Origin: JBQTII01 sp052387905
GTDB lineage: Bacteria; Actinomycetota; Actinomycetes; Sporichthyales; Sporichthyaceae
Length of the DNA stretch: 39,790 nt
Assembly (NCBI GenBank): GCA_052387905.1
Contig: JBQTIR010000017.1
Span: forward strand, 1 to 39,790
Direction of reading: 5' to 3'
The translations under genes were made by a program, and so were the position numbers. Below are positions 17,438-26,117 of this stretch, in pieces (within the stretch, counting starts at the first letter, position 1; each line of letters begins with the position of its first letter). The notes beneath the pieces were generated by a model. The model was not told the DNA's origin. It saw only the letters and a program-made list of their open reading frames with translations, and did no database searches.

Positions 17438-18591
17438 GAGTAGACCCGGGGGACCCGCGCCCCGATGCCCGTGACGATCTCGTAGGTGATGGTGCCGAGC
17501 TCGTCGGCCCATTCCTGCACCGTCGGTTCGCCGGCATCCCCGGGCCCGAACAGCACGACCTCATCACCCGCGGCGACCTCGCGGTCCCCGAGGTCAAGCA
17601 CGACCTGGTCCATGCACACGCGGCCGGCGATGCGGGTGCGCTCACCGCGGACCTGCATCGGCCCGCGGCCACTGGCCGTGCGCGGTATGCCGTCGGCGTA
17701 GCCGATCGGGACCACGCCCAGGGTGGTCTCGGCGGTCGTGATGTGGGTGTGGCCGTAGGAGACCCCGTGCCCGGCCGGTACCCGCTTGGTCAGCGCGAGG
17801 CGCGCGGTCAACGTCATGGCCGGTCGCAGGCCGTAGTCCGCGGAGCCCCCCAGCTGCGGGACCGGGGAGAAGCCGTAGACCGCGATGCCGGGCCGCACCA
17901 GATCGAAGTGCGTCTCGGGCAGCGCGATCGTGGCCGCGGAGTTCGCGAGATGGCGGACCTCGGGAGTGACCCCGGCCCGCTCCGCGAGAGCCAGCGCCTC
18001 GGTGAAGGCGGCGAGCTGGACGGCGACGCTGGGGTGGGTGGGTTCATCCGAACAGGCCAGGTGCGACCACAGCCCGACGATCCTCACCTGGCCGGCGTCC
18101 GCGGCGGCGAGGGCACTGGAGAGCAGCTCGGGCCAGTCCCCGGCGGTGGCGCCGCCGCGGCCCAGCCCGGAATCGACCTTCAGGTGCAACCGTGCCGTCG
18201 TGCCCAGCTCGACCGCCGCCTGTGCGATCTGACGGACTGCCCACGGCGCGTTCGCGGACAGGTCGACATCGTGGGCCAGCGCGGACCGCACGTCCTCATC
18301 GGGGGCGATCAACCAGCACAGGATTCGGGCGTCGATCCCGGCCTCGCGCAGGGCGACGGCCTCCTCCAGCACCGCGACCCCGAGCCAGGTGGCCCCGCCG
18401 TCGAGCGCAGCCCGGGCGACCGGGATCATCCCGTGACCGTACCCGTCGGCCTTGACCACGGCCATCAGCGCGGCGCCCGGGGCATGGGCGCGCAGCGCAA
18501 GCACGTTGGCGCGGATCGCGGCGAGGTCGACGTGAGCACACGCCCGCCCGGCGACGGGCCGACCGGTAGGCACGGAAACAGGGCTGGACAT
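17434..18591 (-). CDS. alr: Alanine racemase
   Basis: A 385-aa PLP enzyme that interconverts L- and D-alanine for peptidoglycan. The PLP lysine lies in AVVKADGYGHG (Lys47). The catalytic tyrosine region is GVSYGHTHI, and VPIGYADGIPR and VCMDQVVLDLGD are the usual C-terminal domain marks. AHVDLAAIRANV at the N-terminus starts the TIM barrel. The ATG at 18591 has AAGGA upstream. It is the first gene of the run alr - hydrolase - tsaE, with overlapping stops and starts, and is transcribed away from the small gene at 18809. Confidence 0.96.
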   Translation of the reverse strand: MSSPVSVPTGRPVAGRACAHVDLAAIRANVLALRAHAPGAALMAVVKADGYGHGMIPVARAALDGGATWLGVAVLEEAVALREAGIDARILCWLIAPDEDVRSALAHDVDLSANAPWAVRQIAQAAVELGTTARLHLKVDSGLGRGGATAGDWPELLSSALAAADAGQVRIVGLWSHLACSDEPTHPSVAVQLAAFTEALALAERAGVTPEVRHLANSAATIALPETHFDLVRPGIAVYGFSPVPQLGGSADYGLRPAMTLTARLALTKRVPAGHGVSYGHTHITTAETTLGVVPIGYADGIPRTASGRGPMQVRGERTRIAGRVCMDQVVLDLGDREVAAGDEVVLFGPGDAGEPTVQEWADELGTITYEIVTGIGARVPRVYS

Positions 18592-18767
18592 CGGCGTAAT
18601 CCTTGCACCCGGTCCGACCCCGCGCCGCCCGACGCGGACAACTACGACGAACCGGACACCCGGATCACGGTCAGATCACGGCTGACCCTCATCCGTTTGA
18701 AGGATCTGCGAAATCGTCCGCAAGTCCGGCAACCGATCAGCGGCGGCAGGCGTCTCATGGACCTAGC

Positions 18768-18802
18768 GCGGACGGTGAGCCGTCCGCCCCCGGAAATGGG
18801 GG
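18768..18802 (+). promoter_or_regulatory. Two adjoining hairpins sequestering the ribosome site of the 40-aa gene
   Basis: The first hairpin (18768-18787) is a perfect 8-bp stem (GCGGACGG/CCGTCCGC) with loop TGAG. The second (18787-18802) pairs CCCCC with GGGGG across a 6-nt loop, and this GGGGG is the only Shine-Dalgarno candidate, 6 bases before the ATG. The arrangement suggests translational control. The remaining DNA back to alr (18592-18767) shows nothing else I can assign. Confidence 0.5.
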
Positions 18803-18808
18803 TTTGCC

Positions 18809-18931
18809 ATGGCACAGAGCCAGATCCGTATCGAGCGCAAGACGCTCGCGGGCAAGCGCACGGCCCAGGCCAAGGCGGACGCGACCGCCCTCGACCTGCG
18901 CACCCCGTCGGGCAAGAAGCTGCCCTACTGA
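18809..18931 (+). CDS. Small basic protein of 40 aa, function unknown
   Basis: A complete 40-codon gene, ATG to TGA, with G or C at the third position of all but a few codons, as in real genes of this genome. The protein starts MAQSQIRIERKTLAGKRTAQ and ends LRTPSGKKLPY. It is Lys/Arg-rich with an Ala-rich centre, no membrane segment and no Cys. The gene is divergent from alr, and its 3' end overlaps the convergent GATase-like gene by 7 bp. I recognise no family. A regulatory or RNA-binding micro-protein, or a modified peptide precursor, are open options; nothing in the sequence decides between them. Confidence 0.55.
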   Translation: MAQSQIRIERKTLAGKRTAQAKADATALDLRTPSGKKLPY

Positions 18932-20265
18932 GCGACCGGCACCTCCCGCGGTGCGCAGGCCGTGGCGGACAGCCAGGGCAAGAAGCCGTCGAGGAAGCGC
19001 TCGGTAGCCGCCATGAAGTGGGCCCCGTAATGGGTTAACGGGTCCAGCGTGGTGACGATGAGCGTGCCCGGGGTACTGACCTGGTCGACGTAGAGCAGCG
19101 ATTCCCCTCCGGGCAGCGCGACCAGGCTCTGGGCGCCCTCGGGCGGGGTGAGCACCCCGTGGTAGTGCCAGCTGCAGTCACGCAGCGACAGGTGATCGAA
19201 CAGTGCGTGCTCCGGCGTCGGGGAGTGCAGGCCGAGGCTTGCGTCGGGATCGAGCCACCACCAGTAGTTCGTGGGGCGCGGTGAGAAGCGGACCCCGGGC
19301 AGGAACTCAGGCACCGGCTCACCACCGGCGAAGGAGACGACCGTGCCGCCGGCATCCAACATGTCCAACAGCCGGCCGGCGGCCGCGCTGAGCAGCCCGC
19401 GATGGATCCGTTCCGGGATGATCACCGCGTCGTATCCGATGAGGTCGGTATCGGCGAGCTCGGGCAGGTAGAGCAGTCCACCGGTCAGGTGTCGGGCGTA
19501 CTTGGGCATGGTCAGGGCGCGATTGTGCTGGGCCGAGCCGCCGTAGATCGCGGCGAGGCCGCGGCCAGAGCCCGTGCCCGGCCCGGCGCCACGTCCGGCT
19601 GGCGTGCCGATGCTCCGGCGCGGGGACCCGGAGATGGTCGCGCGCCGGCGAGCGGCCTCGGCCAGTGCCCAGGTGAGGAACTGGCCGGGTAGCCGGGCCG
19701 CGGTGCTGTCCGCCTGCCCGCCGTAGCCGAGCAGGTCCCCGTTGGCCTGCACGACGATCGTGCCGCGGGTGGAGACCCGGTCGAGATAGGTCGCCGGTTC
19801 CCCACCCACCAGGCGGGACAGGACCTCCGCGCCGGCCGGCGGCGGGTGATGGCCACGGGCGAAGAACCCCGCCACGCCACGGCGGTAGGTCAGGTCGTCG
19901 GGGCAGATCCCGTCGAAAATCGGATGCGGGGCGAGCTCCGCGACGCGATACCGGTCGCGCCGCGTCGCCCGGTCCAGCGCCACGAATTCCGACGCGCCCG
20001 GCAGCCAGTCGCGGTCGATCTGCCCGCCGAACAGCAGCACGCCGCCGCCGTCAAGGAAGTCCTCGATCACCTCGCGGCGGCGGGCCAGATACTCCTGGTC
20101 GACCATCGAGGGAACCACCAGCACCGCGTACCGGCTCAGGTCGGCCTCGGTCAGGTCGTAGAGGTCGATCCGCTGCCCGAGCGAGCTGGCTTCGGCGGAC
20201 CGGATGTCCATGTCGAGGACCGCGACCCCGGCATAGGTGACCTCGTCCATCTGAGCTCCCGTCAT
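18925..20265 (-). CDS. Two-domain GATase/ThuA-like protein, last gene of the iron-box operon
   Basis: A 446-aa cytosolic protein without a signal peptide, built from two class I glutamine-amidotransferase-like halves. The N half (about 1-200) shows LSRYAVLVVPSMVDQEYLA, then FLDGGGVLLFGGQI and ARGHHPPPAGAEVLSRL. The C half (about 240-446) shows YDAVIIPERIH, MLDAGGTVVSFAGGEPVPEFLPG, HYHGVLTPPEGAQSLVALPGG and STPGTLIVTTLDPLTHYG. No Cys nucleophile sits at the elbow positions, so amidotransferase chemistry is unlikely. ThuA-type folds include sugar- and ligand-processing or binding proteins. The ATG at 20265 overlaps the upstream ATPase stop. The half-length genes at 26188 and 25459 correspond to its two halves. 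A low-complexity Gly-Arg linker (about 205-235) joins them. Confidence 0.6.
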   Translation of the reverse strand: MTGAQMDEVTYAGVAVLDMDIRSAEASSLGQRIDLYDLTEADLSRYAVLVVPSMVDQEYLARRREVIEDFLDGGGVLLFGGQIDRDWLPGASEFVALDRATRRDRYRVAELAPHPIFDGICPDDLTYRRGVAGFFARGHHPPPAGAEVLSRLVGGEPATYLDRVSTRGTIVVQANGDLLGYGGQADSTAARLPGQFLTWALAEAARRRATISGSPRRSIGTPAGRGAGPGTGSGRGLAAIYGGSAQHNRALTMPKYARHLTGGLLYLPELADTDLIGYDAVIIPERIHRGLLSAAAGRLLDMLDAGGTVVSFAGGEPVPEFLPGVRFSPRPTNYWWWLDPDASLGLHSPTPEHALFDHLSLRDCSWHYHGVLTPPEGAQSLVALPGGESLLYVDQVSTPGTLIVTTLDPLTHYGAHFMAATERFLDGFLPWLSATACAPREVPVAQ

Positions 20266-21062
20266 CGGCTGGGTTCCGGTTCGCGACGCACCCGTCCGCG
20301 GCACGCCGCGACGAGGGCCTTGGTGTACTCGTGTAGGGGATCGCCGAGCACCTGCTCGGTCCGGCCGTGCTCGACGATGCGCCCCGCGCGCATCACCACC
20401 AGCCGCGCACAACCGCGCTGGGCCAGCGCGAGGTCGTGGGTGATGTGCAGGACCGCCATCCCGCGGTCGGTGGCGAGCTCGGCGAGCAGGTCGACGAGCT
20501 CGCGGCGCAGCGACGCGTCGAGCATCGCCGTCGGCTCGTCGGCGAGCAACAGCCGCGGCCGGGTGGTGAGGGCGCGGGCCAGCGCGACCCGCTGGCGCTC
20601 GCCGCCGGAGAGCTGGTGGACGTAGCGGTCCCGGAACCGTTCGGGCAGGCGCACGGCCGCCATCGCCTCACGCACCCGGTCCTGCCGTTGCTCGCGGTCA
20701 CCGATCCGGTGGATCACCAGCGGCTCGGCGACGACGTCGCCCACCCGCAGGGTCGGCGGTAGCGCGGCGTAGGGGTCCTGGAAGACCAGATGCAGCGCTC
20801 GCCGGCGCACCCGCGCCTCGAAGCGGCGCAGGGTGAGCAGGTCGGTCCCGTCCAGGAGAATCTGGCCGCGATCGGCGGGGACGAGCCCGGCGACCGCCCT
20901 CGCCACCGTTGACTTGCCGGCTCCGGATCCGCCGACCAGGGCGACGCTCTCCCCGGCCGCCAGTGACAAGGTCACCTCGCGGGCGGCGGTGACCCGCCCG
21001 GCGCTGGTCCGGAAGGTGACGGTCAGGTCCCGGATGTCCAGAACCGGGTCCAGTCCCGTCAT
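20262..21062 (-). CDS. ABC transporter ATP-binding protein (DppF/OppF type)
   Basis: A 266-aa ATPase of the peptide/nickel ABC importer family. Walker A is ALVGGSGAGKSTVARAVAG, the signature is LSGGERQRVALARAL, Walker B is RLLLADEPTAMLD, and the H-loop is VLHITHDLALA. The C-terminus is short (DPLHEYTKALVAACRG) and lacks the full oligopeptide-transporter C-terminal extension. It pairs with the ATPase half of the fused permease-ATPase encoded just upstream, overlapping by ATGA, so together they supply the two nucleotide-binding domains. The ATG at 21062 was chosen from this overlap; the longer frame begins within the upstream gene. Confidence 0.9.
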   Translation of the reverse strand: MTGLDPVLDIRDLTVTFRTSAGRVTAAREVTLSLAAGESVALVGGSGAGKSTVARAVAGLVPADRGQILLDGTDLLTLRRFEARVRRRALHLVFQDPYAALPPTLRVGDVVAEPLVIHRIGDREQRQDRVREAMAAVRLPERFRDRYVHQLSGGERQRVALARALTTRPRLLLADEPTAMLDASLRRELVDLLAELATDRGMAVLHITHDLALAQRGCARLVVMRAGRIVEHGRTEQVLGDPLHEYTKALVAACRGRVRREPEPSR

Positions 21063-22714
21063 GGCGCCCCGACCGGGAAGGAGAGCCGAGGCATGGCGTC
21101 GATCAGCACCTGGGTGTAGGGATGCGTCGGCGTGTTCACGACCTGGGCGGTCGGGCCGCACTCCACGATCGCTCCCCCGGCCATCACCGCGATCCGATCC
21201 GCGATGCGTTCGATCATCGGCAGGTCGTGCGAGACGACGAGCACCGCGAGGTTCAGTCGCCGGCGCAGGTCGTCGAGCAGCTCGAGGACCTCACCTGCGA
21301 CGAGCACGTCCAGCCCGCTGGTGGGCTCGTCAGCGACGAGCACCGCCGGTTGCCCCGCTAACGCCATCGCGATCACCACCCGCTGGCGCATCCCGCCGGA
21401 GAGCTGGTGCGGGTGGTCTGCGGCGCGGTCCGGGTCGAGCCCGACCAGCGCGAGCAGCTCACCCGCCCGGCGGCGGGCCCCGCCGCGATCGAGGGGCACG
21501 TGGGCCCGCACGGCGCCGGCGAGCTGGCTCCCGACCGAGAGCACCGGGTTCAGCGCGCTCATCGCCTCCTGGGGGACCAGCGCGACCCGCCCGCCGCGCA
21601 GGGCGCGCAGCTCGGCGCCGGTCATCGCGGCAAGGTCTCTTCCCTCCACGCACACGGTCCCGCCGGTGACCGCGGCGGCAACCGGCAGCAGGCTCAGGGT
21701 CGCCGCCGCAACCGTCGACTTCCCGCTGCCCGACTCGCCGACCAGGCCGACGATCTCGCCGGCGTGCACGGTCAGGCTCACCCCGTCGACGGCGAGGACC
21801 GGGCCGTAGGCGACGGTGAGCTCAGTGATCTGTAGCGGAGGCGCCACCGGGTCGGCCGCCTGCCCGCCGGCCACCCGGCGCCGCGCCGGAATCCGGTCCC
21901 GCAGCGAGGGCCGGGCCTTCTCCTCGAACGCGTACCCGAGCAACGCGAACGCCAGCACCGTCACCGCGATCGCCAGACCCGGCGGCAGCACCCACCACAA
22001 CCAGGCGTCGGTGAGAAACGCACTGCGCGCATGCGCCAGCGAGAGCATCGTCCCCCAGCTCTTGGCCGTGATGTCCCCGAGCCCGAGAAAGGCCAGGGAG
22101 GCCTCCAGCAGGATCGCGGTCTTGGTGGCCAGCACGAACTGAGGCACCATCAGCGGGGCGACGGCCGGGAGCACGTGCCGGGGAAGCACGTAGCCCGCCC
22201 CGGCGCCCATCGCCTGCAGAGCCGCGATGTGATCGCGCTCGCGCACGGACAGCACCTGCGCGCGCAGCTCCCGAGCCACCCCGGCCCAGATCACCGCCGT
22301 GATCACCACGATCTGGGTGCCGAGCCCGGGGCCGGCGAAGACCCCGATCACGATCGTGAGCGGGAGCACCGGTAACGCCAGCACCACGTCGACGAACCGC
22401 ATCAGCACGGTGTCCACCGGGCCGCGCAGGTAGCCCGCGCTCACCCCCACGACCGCGCCGATCACGACGGCCGCGAACGCGGCCACCACCCCGACCAGCA
22501 GCGATATCCGGGTGCCGTAGATGAGCTCCGATGCCAGGTCGTGCCCGACGTCGTTGGTGCCGAGCAGGTGCGCCCCCGACGGCGAGTCGAAGGGCCGGCC
22601 GACCCGCTCGGACGGGTCGTAGGGCGCGAGCAGCGGCGCGGCCAACGCGACCAGCACCAGCGCCGCCAGGATCCCCAGGCCCAGCCTGGCGAAGATCCGG
22701 GACCGGGTGTTCAC
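21059..22714 (-). CDS. Fused ABC permease-ATPase (DppC-DppD fusion)
   Basis: A 551-aa fusion. Residues 1-265 are a DppC-like permease: an N-terminal helix, then HLLGTNDVGHDLASELIYG, several membrane segments and the coupling loop SVRERDHIAALQAMGAG (about 157-173). A charged linker (about 266-292) leads to a DppD-like ATPase: Walker A GESGSGKST (about 326-334), signature LSGGMRQRV (438-446), Walker B VLVADEPTSGLD (458-469), VVSHDLPMIERI, and the family C-terminus NTPTHPYTQVLIDAMPRL. Such C-D fusions are known in some actinobacterial peptide importers, but separate genes are commoner. It overlaps DppB upstream and DppF downstream by ATGA. Confidence 0.92.
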   Translation of the reverse strand: MNTRSRIFARLGLGILAALVLVALAAPLLAPYDPSERVGRPFDSPSGAHLLGTNDVGHDLASELIYGTRISLLVGVVAAFAAVVIGAVVGVSAGYLRGPVDTVLMRFVDVVLALPVLPLTIVIGVFAGPGLGTQIVVITAVIWAGVARELRAQVLSVRERDHIAALQAMGAGAGYVLPRHVLPAVAPLMVPQFVLATKTAILLEASLAFLGLGDITAKSWGTMLSLAHARSAFLTDAWLWWVLPPGLAIAVTVLAFALLGYAFEEKARPSLRDRIPARRRVAGGQAADPVAPPLQITELTVAYGPVLAVDGVSLTVHAGEIVGLVGESGSGKSTVAAATLSLLPVAAAVTGGTVCVEGRDLAAMTGAELRALRGGRVALVPQEAMSALNPVLSVGSQLAGAVRAHVPLDRGGARRRAGELLALVGLDPDRAADHPHQLSGGMRQRVVIAMALAGQPAVLVADEPTSGLDVLVAGEVLELLDDLRRRLNLAVLVVSHDLPMIERIADRIAVMAGGAIVECGPTAQVVNTPTHPYTQVLIDAMPRLSFPVGAP

Positions 22715-23718
22715 GCGCTCACCACCTCGGCGACCTCGGCGCGCCCACCGGCGCGGCGCACCCGCGGATCCAGCAGCGGGTAGACGAGGTCGGCGAACAG
22801 GTTGGCCGCGACGATGCCGACGGTCACCAGCAGGAACCCGCCCTGCAGCAGCGGGTAGTCCCGCGCGGTGACCGCCCCGAAGAGCAGCCGGCCCAGGCCG
22901 GGGTAGGCGAAGACCGTCTCCACCACCACCGCCCCGGACAGCAGCGTCCCGACCGCGAGGGTGACGTTGGTGAACACCGGCAGCAGCGCGTTGCGCAGCG
23001 CGTGCCGCAGCGCGACCCGCCGCTCGGACAGGCCGGTGGCCCGGGCCAGCCGGATGAACGGCTCGTCGAGCACGGTCACCATCGCGGCCCGGGCCAGCAG
23101 GAAGAACCCGCCCATGGTGGCGATCACCATGGTCGCGGTCGGCAGCACCATCCGGCTCACCACCTCGCCCAGCCAGGCCAGGCCCTCGGCGTCGATCGAG
23201 GTCGCGCCGTAGGAGGGGAACCAGCCCAGGCCCACGGCGAACATTGCGATCAGGATCATCCCGATCCAGAACACCGGCATCGCGTCCACCATCAGCACGA
23301 CGGTCACCGCGGCCGCATCGCGCCGGGTGCCGCGGTGCCAGGCCGCCCAGGCGCCCAGCAGGCTGCCGAGCACGACCGAGAGCGCAATCGCCACCCCGAC
23401 CAGAGCCACCGTCCAGGGCAGGTACTCCAGCAGGACGTCGGTCACGGGCCGGTTGAACTCGACCGAGGTCCCCAGGTCACCGCGCAGCAACCCGGCCCAG
23501 AACGAGCCGTACTGCTCGATCAGGGGCTGGTCCAGTCCGTACCCGGCCCGGATCTGCTCGAGCAGCTCCGGCGAGAGCTGCCCGTCGTTGCCGTAGAGAT
23601 ACTGCACCGGGTCGCCGGGCGCGAGGTGCGGCAGCGCGAAGTTGAGCGTGGCCGCCGCCCAGAGCACCAGGGCGTACTGACCGACCCTCGACAGCCCGTG
23701 CCGGCCCCGGGTCAACAA
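22711..23718 (-). CDS. ABC transporter permease (DppB type)
   Basis: A 335-aa inner-membrane permease. It has the first helix LSRVGQYALVLWAAATLNFALPHLAPGDPVQYL, an extracellular loop (SPELLEQIRAGYGLDQPLIEQYGSFWAGLL, shown in parts), DLGTSVEFNRPVTDVLL, several hydrophobic segments, and the coupling loop LARATGLSERRVALRHALRNALLPV. It forms the channel with the permease half of the next gene. The start is uncertain: the frame opens with tandem TTG codons at 23718, 37 bp after the stop of the binding-protein gene, without a strong ribosome site. Confidence 0.92.
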   Translation of the reverse strand: MLTRGRHGLSRVGQYALVLWAAATLNFALPHLAPGDPVQYLYGNDGQLSPELLEQIRAGYGLDQPLIEQYGSFWAGLLRGDLGTSVEFNRPVTDVLLEYLPWTVALVGVAIALSVVLGSLLGAWAAWHRGTRRDAAAVTVVLMVDAMPVFWIGMILIAMFAVGLGWFPSYGATSIDAEGLAWLGEVVSRMVLPTATMVIATMGGFFLLARAAMVTVLDEPFIRLARATGLSERRVALRHALRNALLPVFTNVTLAVGTLLSGAVVVETVFAYPGLGRLLFGAVTARDYPLLQGGFLLVTVGIVAANLFADLVYPLLDPRVRRAGGRAEVAEVVSA

Positions 23719-23755
23719 CGGCAGCTCACGCTCCCACCGGTCACGGCAGCACCGC

Positions 23756-25462
23756 TCACGACAGCACCAGCGCGTTGACGGCGTCCGCGGCGTCCCGCGG
23801 GATGAGCGACCACTTGTTCAGCACGCCGTAGGTGCGAGCTTCGGCGAAGCCGGCGTACACGCCGCGACGGTAGGCCCAGTGCTCGTCGGGGTAGAACAGG
23901 GCGACCAGGGTCGGCTCAGCGTCGAAGAAGCGCATCAGCTCGTGGAAGGCCTCGCGGCGGTCCGGCAGCGTGTCCGCGGCCTTCCACGCGTCGACCCGCT
24001 CGGCGAGCCCCGGGTAGGGGACCTCCTCGCCGTCGGCCAGGTTCCAGAGGTAGCCGTAGATCACCCCTTGCAGGAACTGGGTCGGATCGGCGGCCGCGTG
24101 CGGTACCCCGCCGCGCACCATCAGGTCGAAATCCACTGTGCTGTCCTCGGTCCGGGGAGCGTCGGCAGCGCCGAACGACCCCGCCTCCAGCACAGTCACG
24201 TCCGCACCGAGGCCGACCTCGCCGAGGTGCTCGGCAACCAGCTCCGCGGCCCGGACGTGGGTGGGTTCGGCGCCGTTGGCGACCACGGTGAGCTCGATCG
24301 GGTTCCCGTCCTCGTCCTCGCGGATACCGTCGCCGTCGTTGTCGTCGTATCCGGCCTCGTCAAGGATCTCTGCGGCCCGCGCCGGGTCTGTCGGGGTGCT
24401 CGCCTGCGGGTCGGCCCAGGCCGAGTCGGGGTGCTGGTGACCCTGGGTCGCCGGCCGGCCCAGGCCCAGCGCCACCACGTCGAGCAGCTCCTGCCGGTCC
24501 AGCGCCAGGGTCACCGCGCTGCGGGCTCTCGCATCGGCGAGGAAGGGCTTCAGCCAGTTGAACCGCATCTCGACGTGGGCCAGCGGGGACGTGGTCGCGA
24601 TCTCGAGGTCGCTGGAGTCCTCGAACGCCTCGACCAGCTCGGGCGGCACCTGGCGGGCCGCGACGTCGATCTCGCCCGAGCGCAGCGCCGTGAACATCGC
24701 CGACGGGTCCTCGATCACGGTCATCACCAGCTCGTCGACCCGGGGCGGGCCGCCGAAGTACTCGGGGTACGCGGTGAACCGGTAGCCGGCGGTCGGATCG
24801 TAGGACGTGAGCCGGTACGGGCCGGTGCCCACCGGCAGCTCGGCGACCTCCCGGACGTCGTCGGGGGGGACCTGCGACCAGATGTGCTCGGGCAGGATCG
24901 GGATGTCGGCGAGGGTGACGGTGCCCAGCTCCGGGCAGGGGAAGGCGCAGCTGAACCGGACGGTGTCGTCGTCGACCAGCCTGGTCTCCTCGATCTCCGG
25001 GACCTGGGTGATGTGGTGGGTCAACCGGCCGGTCGGCGCGAGCTGGGCGTAGGCGAAGGTGAAGACCACGTCCTCGGCGGTGAACGGTTCGCCGTCCTGC
25101 CAGGTGACGTCGTCGCGGACCGTCACCTCCCAGGTGCTGCCGTCGATCATGCGCACCTCGCTCGCCAGCCAGGGCTGCGGGTCCTCCACGTACGGCGACG
25201 GCGCGACGAGCTTGTCGTAGACCAGATCGATCATCCACTCCTTGTAGCCGACGAAGGGATTGACCGCCCCGACGTCCTGCGGAATCGCCACCCGCAACCG
25301 TTCCGCGGTGTCCGGGCCGTCCCCCTGGCCCGCATCGGCCGTCGGGCTCGCCACGGCCGCGGCCGTCGCCTGCGCGCCCAGCGCGCCGGTGTCCTCGTCC
25401 GCGGCGCAGCCGCTCGCCAGCACCACACCGGCGCACGCGACCGCGGCCAGAGCGCGCCTCAT
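23756..25462 (-). CDS. ABC transporter substrate-binding lipoprotein 1 (DppA/NikA family, SBP_bac_5)
   Basis: A 568-aa lipoprotein: signal peptide MRRALAAVACAGVVLASGC with the lipobox LASGC (Cys19), a flexible Ala/Asp-rich linker, then a DppA-type body. Family marks include YDKLVAPSPYVEDPQPWLA, DVTWQDGEPFTAEDVVFTF, GTGPYRLTSYDPTAGYRF, MFTALRSGEIDVA and YPDEHWAYRRGVYAGF. The motif FSCAFPCPELGTVTLADIP is shared with the second binding protein of this operon, so the two are paralogues. This family binds peptides, nickel or other metal complexes, haem and opine metallophores; the ligand is not evident. The ATG overlaps the upstream half-GATase stop. Confidence 0.93.
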   Translation of the reverse strand: MRRALAAVACAGVVLASGCAADEDTGALGAQATAAAVASPTADAGQGDGPDTAERLRVAIPQDVGAVNPFVGYKEWMIDLVYDKLVAPSPYVEDPQPWLASEVRMIDGSTWEVTVRDDVTWQDGEPFTAEDVVFTFAYAQLAPTGRLTHHITQVPEIEETRLVDDDTVRFSCAFPCPELGTVTLADIPILPEHIWSQVPPDDVREVAELPVGTGPYRLTSYDPTAGYRFTAYPEYFGGPPRVDELVMTVIEDPSAMFTALRSGEIDVAARQVPPELVEAFEDSSDLEIATTSPLAHVEMRFNWLKPFLADARARSAVTLALDRQELLDVVALGLGRPATQGHQHPDSAWADPQASTPTDPARAAEILDEAGYDDNDGDGIREDEDGNPIELTVVANGAEPTHVRAAELVAEHLGEVGLGADVTVLEAGSFGAADAPRTEDSTVDFDLMVRGGVPHAAADPTQFLQGVIYGYLWNLADGEEVPYPGLAERVDAWKAADTLPDRREAFHELMRFFDAEPTLVALFYPDEHWAYRRGVYAGFAEARTYGVLNKWSLIPRDAADAVNALVLS

Positions 25463-26043
25463 CGCCCGGGTCCGGCGTCGAACCGGTCGCTCACCCAGGG
25501 CAGGAACGCATCCAGGAAGCGCGCACTGAGCGGGCAGGTGTAGGTACCGAAATGCGCGAGCGGATCGATGGTGCTGACCAGGATCGTGCCGCCGCCGGCG
25601 GGCCGGTCGAGATAGGCGACGGCCGCTCCGTCCGGGGCCGCCAGCAGGACCTCGGCGTCGGCGGGCGGCTCCAGGACACCGTGGTGGTGCAGGGCCTGGG
25701 CGGCGGCGCCCACCTCGGTCCCCGCCCACTCCCCCTCGACACTGGTCTGACCCGCACCGCCGGCCGGCCGGAATCTCCAGGTGGTGGGGCGCGGCCACCC
25801 TGCCTGCTGGTCACCGAACATCAGCACCGCCCCGCCTCGGGCGAGCACCGCGTCGAGGCCGGGGATCAGCGCCCGCATCCGCCGGCGCGGTGTCCCCTCC
25901 GGCACCCACACCGCGCTCGCCGCGCTCAGGTCGGGATCGGCGCCGGAGTACGACACGTCCCGCAACCGGGACCGGTACCGGGCGGTGCCGAAGGTCACCG
26001 TCTCGGGGGTGGAACCGCTGGTCAGCGCGATCAGCCCGGTCAT
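25459..26043 (-). CDS. GATase/ThuA-like protein, C-terminal-half type
   Basis: A 194-aa protein corresponding to the second half of the 446-aa protein encoded at 18925-20265. Shared landmarks are VLARGGAVLMFGDQ, PTTWRFRP against PTNYWWWL, HHHGVLEPPADAEVLLAAPDG against HYHGVLTPPEGAQ, and ILVSTIDPLAHFGTYTCPLSARFLDAFLPWVSDRF against LIVTTLDPLTHYG and RFLDGFLPWLS. No signal peptide and no nucleophile elbow Cys are visible. Its ATG overlaps the stop of the second micro-ORF of the 74-bp repeat and its stop overlaps the binding-lipoprotein start. It probably assembles with the N-half protein to reconstitute the two-domain form (inference). Confidence 0.6.
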   Translation of the reverse strand: MTGLIALTSGSTPETVTFGTARYRSRLRDVSYSGADPDLSAASAVWVPEGTPRRRMRALIPGLDAVLARGGAVLMFGDQQAGWPRPTTWRFRPAGGAGQTSVEGEWAGTEVGAAAQALHHHGVLEPPADAEVLLAAPDGAAVAYLDRPAGGGTILVSTIDPLAHFGTYTCPLSARFLDAFLPWVSDRFDAGPGR

Positions 26044-26117
26044 CGGGTCACCGCCACGGACTTCGTCCTCGCGGGGACCGATTCGGCGCTCATCATGAGC
26101 TCGCTGCGCTCGCTCAT
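26040..26117 (-). CDS. Micro-ORF in repeat copy 2 (25 codons, translationally coupled)
   Basis: It encodes the same 25 residues as the first copy. It starts in the ATGA overlap at 26117 and stops in an ATGA overlap with the C-half gene (ATG 26043). One silent difference (CGG-side base at 26046) lies just outside the perfect repeat. Confidence 0.55.
   Translation of the reverse strand: MSERSELMMSAESVPARTKSVAVTR

Noticed and set aside
16335..17672. Long N-terminal extension of the tsaE frame
   Set aside because: It overlaps the alpha/beta hydrolase in another frame and has Arg/Gly-rich shadow composition; tsaE starts at the ATGA junction.
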